Assembly (NCBI GenBank): GCA_963805645.1
Contig: CAWDVA010000007.1
Coordinates: 682,001-746,000 of the forward strand
Length of the DNA: 64,000 bases
Reading direction: 5' to 3'
Source of the DNA: CAVXEH01 sp963805645
GTDB taxonomy: Bacteria > Chloroflexota > Limnocylindria > QHBO01
The notes under the pieces were generated by a model that saw nothing but the letters and a program-made list of their open reading frames with translations, was not told the DNA's origin and did no database searches. A program made the position numbers and the translations under genes. Positions within the stretch are counted from its first letter, which is position 1. Every line of letters starts with the position of its first letter. Shown one piece after another: positions 37,111-46,884 of the stretch.

Positions 37111-38210
37111 GCGGTCGCCAGGGCCTCGCGCTTCCCGTCGATGCTGGCGATCAGGTCATCGAAGCTCTTCGCGAAGGCCTGCACGCCCTCGTCGAGCAGC
37201 TCCGCGGTGACCCGTTCCATGCTGACGCCGCTCCCCTCGACCGCGCGGATCGCGTCATGCGCGGCGTGGAGGTCACGGTCCAGGGTGCGGCGAACGTCAC
37301 CGTGGTCCAGGAAGGCCTCGATGGTCTCCATGGGCATGGTGTTCACCGTCTCCGGGCCGATGAGCTCCGACACGTACAGGATGTCGGGGTAGGCCGGGTT
37401 CTTGGTGGAGGTCGATGCCCACAGGCAGCGCTGCACGCGTGCGCCCGCGTCGCGCAGCTCCGCGAACTCCGGCCCGTGGAAGAGCTCTTGATACGCCTCG
37501 TAGGCCAGGCGAGCGTTGGCGACGGCGGCCGTGCCCCGGGCGTTGCGGGCCGCATCGGTCCCGTTCGCCTCGAGCAACCCGTCGACCTTCGTGTCGACGC
37601 GGCTGACGAAGAAGCTGGCGACCGAGGCCACCCCGTGGACGTCCTGCCCCGCGGCGAGGCGCCGGCGCAGACCGCCGATGTAGGCCAGCGCGACCTGCCG
37701 GTAGACCTCGACGCTGAACATCAGCGTCACGTTCACATTGATCCCGTCGGCGATGGCCGCCTCGATGGCCGGGATGCCGGCCGGCGTGGCGGGAATCTTG
37801 ATGAGGATGTTCCGCCTGCCCAGCAGACGCCACAGCTCGCGGGCCCGGGACAGGGTCGCGGCGGTGTCGTTCGCAAGGTCCGGCTCCACCTCGATGCTCA
37901 CGAACCCATCGGCGCCGTCGGATGCGTCGAAGACGCGCCGGAGCCGATCGGCGGCGTCGCCCACGTCGCCGATCGCGATGGCCTGGTAGATGGCCTGGTT
38001 GCCCTCCCCGCCGTCGATCATGCGGCGGATGAGCTGGTCGTAGTGACCACCGGTGATCGCCTTGGCGAAGATGGTCGGGTTGCTGGTCAGTCCGCGAATG
38101 CCGGACTCGATCAGCTCGTCGAGCCGGCCGCTCTCGATGAGCTGCCGGTCGATGAAGTCGATCCAGGGCGACTGGTCCTGCTCAGCATGCAGCTGCTGGA
38201 GCGTGTTCAT
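37107..38210 (-). CDS. tal: Transaldolase
   Basis: 367 aa, class typical of actinobacteria and cyanobacteria. SPWIDFIDRQLIESG near the N-terminus, GLTSNPTIFAKAI and the Schiff-base Lys138 in ILIKIPATPAGIPAIE are conserved, as is the ASTSTKNPAYPD segment. It moves a dihydroxyacetone unit between sugar phosphates. ATG 38210 is chosen because GAAGGAGA lies 5 nt upstream; longer readings run into tkt. The gene lies 13 bp after the tkt stop, and its stop overlaps pgi as ATGA. Confidence 0.94.
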   Translation of the reverse strand: MNTLQQLHAEQDQSPWIDFIDRQLIESGRLDELIESGIRGLTSNPTIFAKAITGGHYDQLIRRMIDGGEGNQAIYQAIAIGDVGDAADRLRRVFDASDGADGFVSIEVEPDLANDTAATLSRARELWRLLGRRNILIKIPATPAGIPAIEAAIADGINVNVTLMFSVEVYRQVALAYIGGLRRRLAAGQDVHGVASVASFFVSRVDTKVDGLLEANGTDAARNARGTAAVANARLAYEAYQELFHGPEFAELRDAGARVQRCLWASTSTKNPAYPDILYVSELIGPETVNTMPMETIEAFLDHGDVRRTLDRDLHAAHDAIRAVEGSGVSMERVTAELLDEGVQAFAKSFDDLIASIDGKREALATA

Positions 38211-38223
38211 CTGCGTCTCCTTC

Positions 38224-40083
38224 TCAGGCCGATGTGCCGGCCGGCGTGCCCACCAGCCGGCGTGCCGCCCGCGCGATCGCCGCGGCATCGATGCCGGCGG
38301 CGGCAAGCTGCTGGTCGGGGGTCGCGGAGCCGGGCATGTGGCGGACGGCCAGGCGGACGATCCGCGGATGGTCGGCGCCCAGCCCGGCGTAGGCCTCCAG
38401 CACCGCGTCGCCCAGGCCTCCCTCCGGGAAGTGGTCCTCGACGGTGACGATCGCGCCCGTGTCCCGGGCGGCTGCCAGCAGGGCATCGGCGTCGACGGGC
38501 TTGATGCTGTACAGGTCGATGACCCGCGCGGCGATCCCCTCGCCGGCAAGGATGTCGGCGGCCTTCATGGCCTCGTGCAGGGTCACGCCGGCCCCGATGA
38601 GGGTCACCTGGTCGTCGGTGGACTCACGCACGACCCGGCTGCCGCCGATCGGGAAGCTCTCGCCCGGCGCGTAGATCACCGGCGTCTTCTCTCGCGTGGT
38701 GCGGACGAAGACGATCCCCTCCCGGTCGGGGAGCTGCCGCATGAGGTCCGCGGTCTGGTTCGGGTCCGACGGGTACAGGACGGTGCTGCCGAACACGGCC
38801 CGCAGCGAGGCGAGATCCTCCAGGGCCATCTGCGACGGCCCGTCCTCGCCGATGCTGACGCCGGCATGCGATCCGGCCAGCACCAGGCTGGCGCGGCTCA
38901 CCGCGGCCATCCGCACGAAGTCGTAGGCGCGCGACAGGAACGCGGCGAACGTGCTCGCGAAGGGCCGCCATCCGCGGACCTGCAGGCCGACCGCGGCCGC
39001 CACCATCTGCTGCTCCGCGATGTACATCTCGAAGTAGCGGTCGGGGATCGCGTCGCGGAACTCCTCGGAGTAGGTGGAGTTGCCGACCTCGCCGTCGAGC
39101 GCCACGACGTCGCCGCGGGCCTTGCCCAGGGCGACCAGGGCGTCGCCATAGGCGCGGCGAGTGGCCTCCTTGGCGCCCACCTCGTACTTCGGCAGCAGCA
39201 GGGCGCCGGCCTCGAACTCGTGCGGCGCATCCGACCCTGCCGGCCTGGCGACCTCGATGTGCAGGTCGCGGACGCCGCCGAGCTCGGCGATCGCCGCCTC
39301 GGGATGCGGAAGCGGCTTCCCGTGGAAGCCGTTCTTGTTCGCGACCTCCGCGACCCCGTGCCCTTTCTCGGTGCGGGCCAGGATCATGGTGGGGCGATCC
39401 GTCGTGCGCTCGGCCTCCTCGTAGGCGGCATCGATGGCGGCGACGTCATGCCCGTCGATCTCGATCGCGTGCCAGCCGGAGGCTCGGGCGCGCGCCGCGT
39501 AGCTGTCCAGGTCCCAACCATGCATCGTCTCGCCGGTCTGGCCGAGACGGTTGACGTCGACGACGGCGGTCAGGTTGCTCAGCCCGGCGAAGGCGGCAGC
39601 CTCGACCGCCTCCCAGATCGATCCCTCGGCCATCTCGGAGTCGCCGCACAGGACCCACACCCGGTACGGAAGCCGGTCCAGCCGCTTGCCGGCAAGGGCC
39701 ACGCCCACCGCGATCGGCAGGCCCTGGCCCAGCGATCCGGTGGCGACGTCGACCCACGGCAGCACCGGGGTCGGGTGACCCTCGATCCGGCTGCCGAGCT
39801 TCCGGAAGGTGAGCATCTCCTCGTCGGAGATCGCCCCGGCGGCCTTGTACATGGCATACAGCAGCGGCGAGGCATGGCCCTTGGAGAAGATGAGGTGATC
39901 GTTGTTCGGATTCGCGGGCTCGGCGAAGTCGTAGTGCAGGTGCTTCGCCATCAGCACCGCCATCAGGTCCGCCGCCGACATCGAGGAGGTCGGGTGCCCA
40001 GACCCGGCCGTGGCGCTCGATCGGACGGAATCGACGCGCAGCTGCTGGCCAAGCTCGCGCCACAGGTCATTGTCATTCGTCAC
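38224..40083 (-). CDS. tkt: Transketolase
   Basis: 619 aa. SGHPTSSMSAADLMAVL and FSKGHASPLLYAM come first, then the thiamine-diphosphate loop beginning GDSEMAEGSIWEA. The pyrimidine-binding domain has RYFEMYIAEQQMVAAAVGL with the catalytic Glu and a following SHAGVSIGEDGPSQMALEDL. The split is similar to transketolases of archaea and some bacteria (shorter than the 660-aa E. coli type). It is the first gene of the operon tkt-tal-pgi-gnd-zwf-opcA-pgl. The start is GTG 40083 with GGAG 9 nt before it. A 169-bp gap separates it from the upstream zinc-ribbon gene. Confidence 0.94.
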   Translation of the reverse strand: MTNDNDLWRELGQQLRVDSVRSSATAGSGHPTSSMSAADLMAVLMAKHLHYDFAEPANPNNDHLIFSKGHASPLLYAMYKAAGAISDEEMLTFRKLGSRIEGHPTPVLPWVDVATGSLGQGLPIAVGVALAGKRLDRLPYRVWVLCGDSEMAEGSIWEAVEAAAFAGLSNLTAVVDVNRLGQTGETMHGWDLDSYAARARASGWHAIEIDGHDVAAIDAAYEEAERTTDRPTMILARTEKGHGVAEVANKNGFHGKPLPHPEAAIAELGGVRDLHIEVARPAGSDAPHEFEAGALLLPKYEVGAKEATRRAYGDALVALGKARGDVVALDGEVGNSTYSEEFRDAIPDRYFEMYIAEQQMVAAAVGLQVRGWRPFASTFAAFLSRAYDFVRMAAVSRASLVLAGSHAGVSIGEDGPSQMALEDLASLRAVFGSTVLYPSDPNQTADLMRQLPDREGIVFVRTTREKTPVIYAPGESFPIGGSRVVRESTDDQVTLIGAGVTLHEAMKAADILAGEGIAARVIDLYSIKPVDADALLAAARDTGAIVTVEDHFPEGGLGDAVLEAYAGLGADHPRIVRLAVRHMPGSATPDQQLAAAGIDAAAIARAARRLVGTPAGTSA

Positions 40084-40187
40084 GTGTGCTCAGCTCCGAT
40101 CGGTTCGCTTCGTTCTTCGTGTACTGCGCCATCCATGATACGAGGCTCGGCTCCGCTCCCCAACCGGGCGGCGGGCGGAGCGCCGGA

Positions 40188-40226
40188 CACGAAGAAGCCG
40201 GGCACTCCCGGAAGGGGGCGCCCGGC
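40188..40226 (-). terminator. Rho-independent terminator of the zinc-ribbon gene
   Basis: GCCGGGC and CTCCC pair with GGGGG and GCCCGGC around a GGAA/TTCC tetraloop (40197-40226). Read on the minus strand, the hairpin starts 27 nt after the zinc-ribbon stop and is followed by TTCTTCGT. Confidence 0.7.
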
Positions 40227-40252
40227 CTCGGCGTCGCGTCGCTGGTGCGCGA

Positions 40253-40558
40253 TCAGCCGCGCATCAGGCGGAAGCAGTCGCTGCAGTAGACGGGGCGTGC
40301 GCCGGTCGGGCGGAACGGAACCTGCGTGTCCTTCCCGCATCGGGCGCACACGGCGTCGAACAGCTCACGCGGACCGCGCGAGGCGCCGTTGCCGTAACTG
40401 GACCCGCCCCCGGCGGCACGCCGCTGCGCTCGGCACGACATGCAGCGCTTGGGTTCGGAGGCGAACCCCTTCTGCGCGAAGAACTCCTGCTCGGACGCGG
40501 AGAAGACGAAGTCGATGCCGCAGTCCGCGCACTGCAGGACCTTGTCGGTGTAGGCCAC
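40253..40558 (-). CDS. Zinc-ribbon protein with two CxxC pairs
   Basis: 101 aa. LQCADCGIDFVFSASEQEFF and KRCMSCRAQRR make one zinc-binding ribbon and AVCARCGKDTQVPF with YCSDCFR makes a second. The linker is Gly/Ser-rich. Proteins of this kind are widespread in Chloroflexota and other bacteria; a nucleic-acid-binding role is common but unproven. The start is GTG 40558, supported by GGGAGGGG about 8 nt upstream. A terminator hairpin follows the stop. It is a single-gene unit before tkt. Confidence 0.85.
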   Translation of the reverse strand: MAYTDKVLQCADCGIDFVFSASEQEFFAQKGFASEPKRCMSCRAQRRAAGGGSSYGNGASRGPRELFDAVCARCGKDTQVPFRPTGARPVYCSDCFRLMRG

Positions 40559-40776
40559 TCAGGACCCCTCCCAGTAGATGAAGTTGCCACCATCGGGCCG
40601 TCCACGTTCATCGACGCCACCCAGGGGTCTTGCCGCTGCCCCGGAGCCGACCGTGAACGCAGGTGGGAGGGGAGGGAAGTCTATCCGGCGCCGAGCCGCA
40701 ACCCGACGGCGCGCAGTATACGCATGGCTCCGCGGTCCGCAAGACCCGATCGTCCCCGCCGCGTATGCTCCATCCG
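40559..40776. other. Intergenic region between divergent small genes
   Basis: 218 bp that hold the ribosome site of the zinc-ribbon gene at one end and a TATGCT hexamer at the other. I see no gene or repeat in the middle. Confidence 0.5.
40764..40769 (+). promoter_or_regulatory. Putative -10 element of a leaderless promoter
   Basis: TATGCT with its last base 7 nt before ATG 40777. Confidence 0.45.
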
Positions 40777-40971
40777 ATGCGCATCGTTCCCATCGTCCTG
40801 GGCGCCCTGCTGGCCGTGGCGGGCGTCGTCTGGATTGCCCAGGGCCTCAACCTGCCGTTCGCCCCGCGCAGCTTCATGACCCGGGACCTGACCTGGACGC
40901 TCATCGGGGTCGTGGCGCTCGTCGCCGGGCTCGGCCTCGCGGCCTGGGGATGGCGCCGGCCCACGCGCTGA
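40777..40971 (+). CDS. Small two-helix membrane protein
   Basis: 64 aa. Two hydrophobic segments (IVPIVLGALLAVAGVVWIAQ and LTWTLIGVVALVAGLGLAAW) are separated by a short loop (NLPFAPRSFMTRD). It resembles short uncharacterised membrane proteins found in many high-GC bacteria whose first helix is followed by GLN and a short loop. ATG 40777 is chosen because hydrophobic sequence begins there and TATGCT lies 7 nt upstream; the upstream extension is low-complexity. It converges with the nicotinamidase gene. Its function is unknown. Confidence 0.65.
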   Translation: MRIVPIVLGALLAVAGVVWIAQGLNLPFAPRSFMTRDLTWTLIGVVALVAGLGLAAWGWRRPTR

Positions 40972-40990
40972 ACGGCCACGGCGCCAGGGG

Positions 40991-41575
40991 TCAGACAAGC
41001 CGGGCGCCAGCCTCGGTCATGGCCGCCAGGGCGCGCGCTCCGTCGCCATCGGCGAGGTCCACGGCGGCGATGCCGTCGGCCAGGACCTGCGTCTCGAAGC
41101 CCAGGCGGAGCGCGTCGAGCGCGGTCGCCTTCACGCAGTAGTCGGTCGCCAGCCCGCCGATCACCACGCGGCTGACGCCGCGCTCGCGCAGCAGGCCCGC
41201 GAGCGGGGTCGGCGCCTCCCGGCCGGTCTGCGGGTCGCGCATGCTGAATCCCGAGTAGCCGTCCTCGCCGTTCGAGCCCTTGCGGACCCGCGGCCCGGCC
41301 ACCACCAGGTCCGGGTGCAGCTCGGCGCCCCACGTGTCCATGACGCAGTGCACCGGCCAGATCCCGCCGTCCTGGGCGAAGTGCGGCGTCGAGGCCGGAT
41401 GCCAGTCCTGGGTGTAGATGACCGCGGCACCGGCCTCCTGCGCGGCCCGGATCTGCTCGTTCAGCCCGGTGATGATCCGGTCCCCGCCACGAACCGACAG
41501 GCTCCCCGCCGGATCGGCGAAGTCGTTCTGCACGTCCACCAGGATCAGGGCCGTGCGCGCGTCATAGGTGACCAC
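40991..41575 (-). CDS. pncA: Nicotinamidase / pyrazinamidase
   Basis: 194 aa isochorismatase-fold hydrolase. The catalytic triad Asp14 (DVQNDF), Lys99 (VRKGSN) and Cys147 (TDYCVKAT) is complete, and Asp57-His59 (QDWHP) with His76 can bind the metal. It converts nicotinamide to nicotinate for NAD salvage. The start is GTG 41575, and TACCAT lies 6 nt before it, the same arrangement as at 20195. The gene is divergent from coxB and convergent with the small membrane gene, so it is monocistronic. Confidence 0.9.
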   Translation of the reverse strand: MVTYDARTALILVDVQNDFADPAGSLSVRGGDRIITGLNEQIRAAQEAGAAVIYTQDWHPASTPHFAQDGGIWPVHCVMDTWGAELHPDLVVAGPRVRKGSNGEDGYSGFSMRDPQTGREAPTPLAGLLRERGVSRVVIGGLATDYCVKATALDALRLGFETQVLADGIAAVDLADGDGARALAAMTEAGARLV

Positions 41576-41581
41576 GGGCCG

Positions 41582-41587
41582 ATGGTA
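41582..41587 (-). promoter_or_regulatory. Putative -10 element of a leaderless promoter for pncA
   Basis: TACCAT on the minus strand ends 6 nt before GTG 41575. Confidence 0.5.
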
Positions 41588-41656
41588 GCGCTCGGCGATC
41601 GGGTCGTCTCGACGACGCCCGGAAGGGGTGCGCTGTGCGGACCCCGCTCCGCGCGC

Positions 41657-41662
41657 TAGGAT
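41657..41662 (+). promoter_or_regulatory. Putative -10 element of a leaderless promoter for coxB
   Basis: TAGGAT with 8 nt to ATG 41671. It supports that ATG over GTG 41635, which would lie upstream of this promoter. Confidence 0.5.
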
Positions 41663-41670
41663 TGGGGCGG

Positions 41671-42401
41671 ATGCCGCGACACCAACGCCGACACGGGCGC
41701 CGAGCCGTCCCCCTGCTCGTGGGCACCCTGGCCGCCGCCCTGCTGGCCGGGTGCACCGTTTCGCCTGCCACCCAGGAAGCGCAGCGCGTGCAGGGGCTCT
41801 ACAACCTGTTCCTCATCTCCGCGGCCGGCGTCTTCGTGGTCGTGGCGGGGCTGATCGGCTGGAACATCCTCCGCTACCGGGCCAGGCCCGATGACACCGG
41901 GCTCCCCACCCAGACGCATTCGAACATCGCCCTGGAGCTCACCTGGTGGGCCCTCCCCACGCTGCTGGTCATCGTGCTGTTCGCCATCAGCGCGGTCGTG
42001 CTGAACACGAATGACGCCCAGACGGCGGACCCGGGGCTGCGGGTCAAGGTCGAGGGCTTCCAGTGGCAGTGGCGGTTCACCTACACCGATGCGGACGTCG
42101 TGGTGACCGGCACCCGCTCCCAGGAGCCTGAGCTCGTACTGCCCGTGGGCGAGGTGGTGGACTTCCAGCTCGTCTCGGACGACGTCATCCATTCCTTCTT
42201 CATCCCCCACTTCCTCGTGAAGCGTGACCTGATCCCGGGGGTCGACAACCACCTGCAGCTCACGATCGACGAGGCAGGGACCTACAGCGGCCAGTGCGCC
42301 GAGTTCTGCGGCCTGTATCACGACGAGATGCGCTTCACCGTGCGCGCCGTCTCCAGGGCGGACTTCGACGCGTGGCTGGCCGCCCAACCGAGGAGCGCGC
42401 C

Positions 42402-42405
<4 letters not shown>
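41671..42405 (+). CDS. coxB: Cytochrome c oxidase subunit II
   Basis: 244 aa. The lipoprotein signal (LVGTLAAALLAGC) suggests lipid modification at the Cys after cleavage. Two membrane helices follow, then the soluble CuA domain with VEGFQWQWRF, HSFFIPHF and the ligand cluster SGQCAEFCGLYHDEM. It accepts electrons from cytochrome c and passes them to heme a in subunit I. ATG 41671 is preferred because it gives an intact lipobox and a TAGGAT element 8 nt before it. The stop overlaps coxA as ATGA. Confidence 0.93.
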
Positions 42406-44055
<1,650 letters not shown>

Positions 44056-44063
<8 letters not shown>

Positions 44064-44505
44064 GGAGCTGCGCTTCTTCCTGCGGACCGCGGTCTACACG
44101 GTGATCATCGCCGTGATCTACTGGTTCCTGAGCTACGAGACCGCCGGCGCCGTGATGCTCGTGTTCGTGAGCTTCGCAACCGCGGCCGTGGTCACCATCT
44201 TCTTCTTCGCCGTCCGGGCCACGCGCGGGCAGGCCGACTCCAGCGGGGGCCCGCTGCAGCGGGCGGGGATGGCGGTCGCGAGGACGATCGGCTTCACCGA
44301 GCCGACCGGGCAGGCCAATGACGAGCCCCTCGCCGCAGGGCTGGAGCCAATTCCCACCGGCAGCATCTGGCCCCTGGTCGCCGGTGGCGCTGCCACCCTC
44401 CTGGGCGTGGGCCTGGTCTACGGCCCGTGGCTCCTGATCCCCGGCGTGGCGGTGGCCGTGATCACGGTCTGGGGATGGCTCACGCAGATGGACGCCCGGC
44501 ACTAG
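44056..44505 (+). CDS. Small membrane subunit of cytochrome c oxidase (ctaF-like)
   Basis: 149 aa with an N-terminal pair of hydrophobic helices (LRTAVYTVIIAVIYWFLSYE and AVMLVFVSFATAAVVTIFFF), then a variable loop and two more at the C-terminus (GAATLLGVGLVYGPWLLIPG and VAVAVITVWGWL). Position after coxA and this layout fit the actinobacterial cytochrome oxidase subunit IV (CtaF). GTG 44056 has AGAGG five nt upstream and overlaps the coxA stop by 8 nt; an ATG at 44041 lacks a ribosome site. Sequence similarity is weak by eye, so the call rests on context. Confidence 0.7.
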
Positions 44506-44529
44506 CCGCACGGCGTCGAGGGGCAGCGA

Positions 44530-44560
44530 CGAGGGGCGGACCGGTGTGGCCCGCCCCTCG
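44530..44560. terminator. Perfect hairpin between convergent cox and MFS genes
   Basis: CGAGGGGCGG at 44530-44539 pairs with CCGCCCCTCG at 44551-44560; the 11-nt loop can pair further (CC/GG). No U-tract follows on either strand. Confidence 0.55.
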
Positions 44561-44602
44561 GATGGAAGCTCGCGCGTGGAGCCGGCAAGCCGGTGGCGCC
44601 GG

Positions 44603-46270
44603 TCAGTCCATGCCGGGTACCAGCTCCACCGTGGGCGCCGTGACCTCGTCCTCTTCGGTCACCTCGCCAAAATGCTGGCGGAGCGGAAGCTCGTGGAGAG
44701 CCAGGGTGCTGAGCACCGCCACCACCATCGCCCCGGCCCCCAGCCACAGGCTGTTGCCGAGCGCGATGGAGAAGGCCTGGTTGATGCCGTGGGCGAACGC
44801 CTCCTGCAGCTGCGGCGGCACCTGGGCAAGGAAGCCCGGAGCCCCGCCTCCCACGTTGACGAGCGCCCCCGCGTCGAAGCTGGCCGGCGCCGTCGTCGGC
44901 ACCGCAGAGGCCGGAGCCCCCGCCGCGATGACCTGGGTGCGGATGGCATCCCAGCTCAGGAAGTTGCGGAACAGGGTGAACGCGAAGGTCAGGCCCACGA
45001 CGCCGCCCATCTGCCGGAAGAGGGTGAGGTCGGCGGTCGCCGCCCCCAGCTCGTCGAAGCGCACCGCGTTCTGCACGATGATGGTGAAGACCGCCATGGT
45101 GGGGCCGATGCCGATGCCGGCCAGCACCATCCACAGCCAGAGCGTCGGATAGGCGGTGTCCGCCCGGATGTTGGTCATGAGCGCCACGCCGCCACCCGCG
45201 ACCACCAGGGCGCCCACCACCAGCCACTTGTAGCGGCCGGTCCGGCTGACGAGGAACCCTGACACCACCGAGCTGCCGATGAGGCCGACCAGGAAGGGCA
45301 GCAGGTTGTACCCCGAGGCCGTGACGCTGGCCCCCTTCACGACCTGGAACCAGAGGGGCAGGAAGAACACGGCACCGAAGAAGCCGAACATCGCGGTGAA
45401 GACGGCGATCATCGAGACCGTGAAGGTCCGGACCTTGAACAGGTGAAGCGGGATCATCGGCTCGGAGGCCCGGCTCTCGACCCAGATGAAGACGCCCAGG
45501 AAGGCGAAGCCCACCAGGCCGAGGCCCCAGACTCCGGGGCTCGCCCAGTCGCCGTTCTCCGCGTTGGTCAGGGCGATCAGGATGGGCACCACGCCGGCGG
45601 CGAAGGTGAACACGCCGGCCCAGTCGATGGCGTTGGCCGCGTCCGGACGGCGGACGGTGGGCAGGAGCCGCCAGATGACGAACAGGGCCACCAGGCCGAT
45701 GGGCACGTTGACGAAGAAGACCCAGTGCCAGCTGAAGTTGTCGGTGAGCGTGCCGCCCAGGTACGGCCCGATCAGGAAGGCGATACCGAACACGGCACCG
45801 AACAGGCCCTGGTACTTGCCGCGCTCGCGGGGGGTGAACAGGTCTCCGATGACGGCCAGGCTGATCGGGAAGAGCGCGCCGGCGCCAAGGCCCTGGATCC
45901 CGCGGAACAGGATCAGCTGCCACATCTCCTGCGACAGGCCGGAGAGGGCGGAGCCGAGCAGGAACAGCCCGATGCCCAGCATGAGCATCGGCTTGCGGCC
46001 GAACAGGTCGGAGAGCTTGCCGTAGATGGGGACCGTGACGGTGCTCGTCAGCAGGTAGGAGGTCGCCACCCAGGTATAGAAGTCGGCGCCGTTCAGGCTG
46101 GTGACCACCTTGGGCAGGATCGGGCCCACGATCGTCTGGTCGAGGGCCGAGAGGAAGAGGCCGAGCATGACGGCCCCCAGGATCTCGAAGCGGGCGCGTG
46201 GGCTGACGTGGACCGGCGAGTCATCGTCCGGCATGGTCGCCGCAGCCGCCTGCGCGTCGCGAATGGTCAT
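44603..46270 (-). CDS. MFS drug:proton antiporter, DHA2 (EmrB/QacA) family
   Basis: 555 aa with about 14 hydrophobic segments. The signature LDQTIVGPILPKVVTSL in helix 1, the loop GKLSDLFGRKPMLM (DHA2-type GxLaDrxGrkr motif) and the motif GIQGLGAGALFPISLAVIGD are present, and the NVPIGLVALFVIW helix follows. It should export hydrophobic or amphipathic drugs or metabolites. The ATG at 46270 overlaps the MarR stop as ATGA, so regulator and pump form one operon. The C-terminus ends in an acidic stretch. Confidence 0.9.
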   Translation of the reverse strand: MTIRDAQAAAATMPDDDSPVHVSPRARFEILGAVMLGLFLSALDQTIVGPILPKVVTSLNGADFYTWVATSYLLTSTVTVPIYGKLSDLFGRKPMLMLGIGLFLLGSALSGLSQEMWQLILFRGIQGLGAGALFPISLAVIGDLFTPRERGKYQGLFGAVFGIAFLIGPYLGGTLTDNFSWHWVFFVNVPIGLVALFVIWRLLPTVRRPDAANAIDWAGVFTFAAGVVPILIALTNAENGDWASPGVWGLGLVGFAFLGVFIWVESRASEPMIPLHLFKVRTFTVSMIAVFTAMFGFFGAVFFLPLWFQVVKGASVTASGYNLLPFLVGLIGSSVVSGFLVSRTGRYKWLVVGALVVAGGGVALMTNIRADTAYPTLWLWMVLAGIGIGPTMAVFTIIVQNAVRFDELGAATADLTLFRQMGGVVGLTFAFTLFRNFLSWDAIRTQVIAAGAPASAVPTTAPASFDAGALVNVGGGAPGFLAQVPPQLQEAFAHGINQAFSIALGNSLWLGAGAMVVAVLSTLALHELPLRQHFGEVTEEDEVTAPTVELVPGMD

Positions 46271-46776
46271 GCGTGTACTGTCTCCTTGCCGTCGCGGACG
46301 GGAGCATGGGAATGGGTGTCGCCGAATTCGGCGTGGAAGCGTTCGTGGGTGGAGGCGAGAAGCTCCAGGGCCGCCAGGACCGTCTGCTGCTCCTCGGCGC
46401 TCATGCTCTCGAGCAGCTGCCGGATGTGGCCCAGCCTCGTGTCCTCCACCTGGTGGAGCATCGCGATTCCCTCCGGGGTGAGCTGGGCGAGCACCATCCG
46501 ACGGTCCGTTTCGTCGTGGACGCGGACCACCACGCCGCGCTCCTCGAGCCGGCCGACGATGCCGGTGGCGTTCGAGAAGCCCACGTCGAGCTGCTCGGCA
46601 AGCCGGCTCATGGGCGTCGGGCCGTCCGCGTCAAGGATGGCGAGCACCTGGAAGTGCAGCATCGACAGGCCGTAGGCCTGGCATTGGGCCGCCCACTTGT
46701 GACGCTGGTGACCCACCAGCGGGGCGATGAGGGTGATGATCCGGTCGGCGGGACCGCCGGCCTCGGTGGTTGTCAT
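46267..46776 (-). CDS. MarR-family transcriptional regulator
   Basis: 169 aa. The winged-helix part has YGLSMLHFQVLAILDADG, SRLAEQLDVGFSNATGIVGR (recognition helix), LEERGVVVRVHDETDRRMVL (wing) and LTPEG. It likely represses itself and the MFS gene until a ligand binds. The ATG at 46776 is used because the upstream TTG at 46800 has no ribosome site. A TTGACG -35 and an extended -10-like TGGTAAATA lie 40-70 bp upstream, giving a leader of about 35 nt. Overlap with the pump gene supports co-expression. Confidence 0.88.
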   Translation of the reverse strand: MTTTEAGGPADRIITLIAPLVGHQRHKWAAQCQAYGLSMLHFQVLAILDADGPTPMSRLAEQLDVGFSNATGIVGRLEERGVVVRVHDETDRRMVLAQLTPEGIAMLHQVEDTRLGHIRQLLESMSAEEQQTVLAALELLASTHERFHAEFGDTHSHAPVRDGKETVHA

Positions 46777-46818
46777 GGTACGAGGTTCATGTTCTCCCAA
46801 CGATTAGTGCAGCGGTGA

Positions 46819-46848
46819 TATTTACCACGACATGAAGCATTCCGTCAA
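46819..46848 (-). promoter_or_regulatory. Putative sigma-A-type promoter for the MarR-MFS operon
   Basis: TTGACG (46848-46843) and TGGTAAATA (extended -10, 46827-46819) are separated by 18 nt in an AT-rich patch. It is the only good -35/-10 pair I found in this GC-rich window. The divergent FAD oxidoreductase starts 37 bp away. Confidence 0.55.
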
Positions 46849-46884
46849 TCTGAACGATCCCGACCGCGTGGAGCGCCCGGAACG

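Noticed and set aside
46801..46884. MarR operator as a perfect palindrome
   Set aside because: Only a weak 3-bp-arm inverted repeat (GAAGCATTC) was found between the putative -35 and -10; not enough to call an operator.
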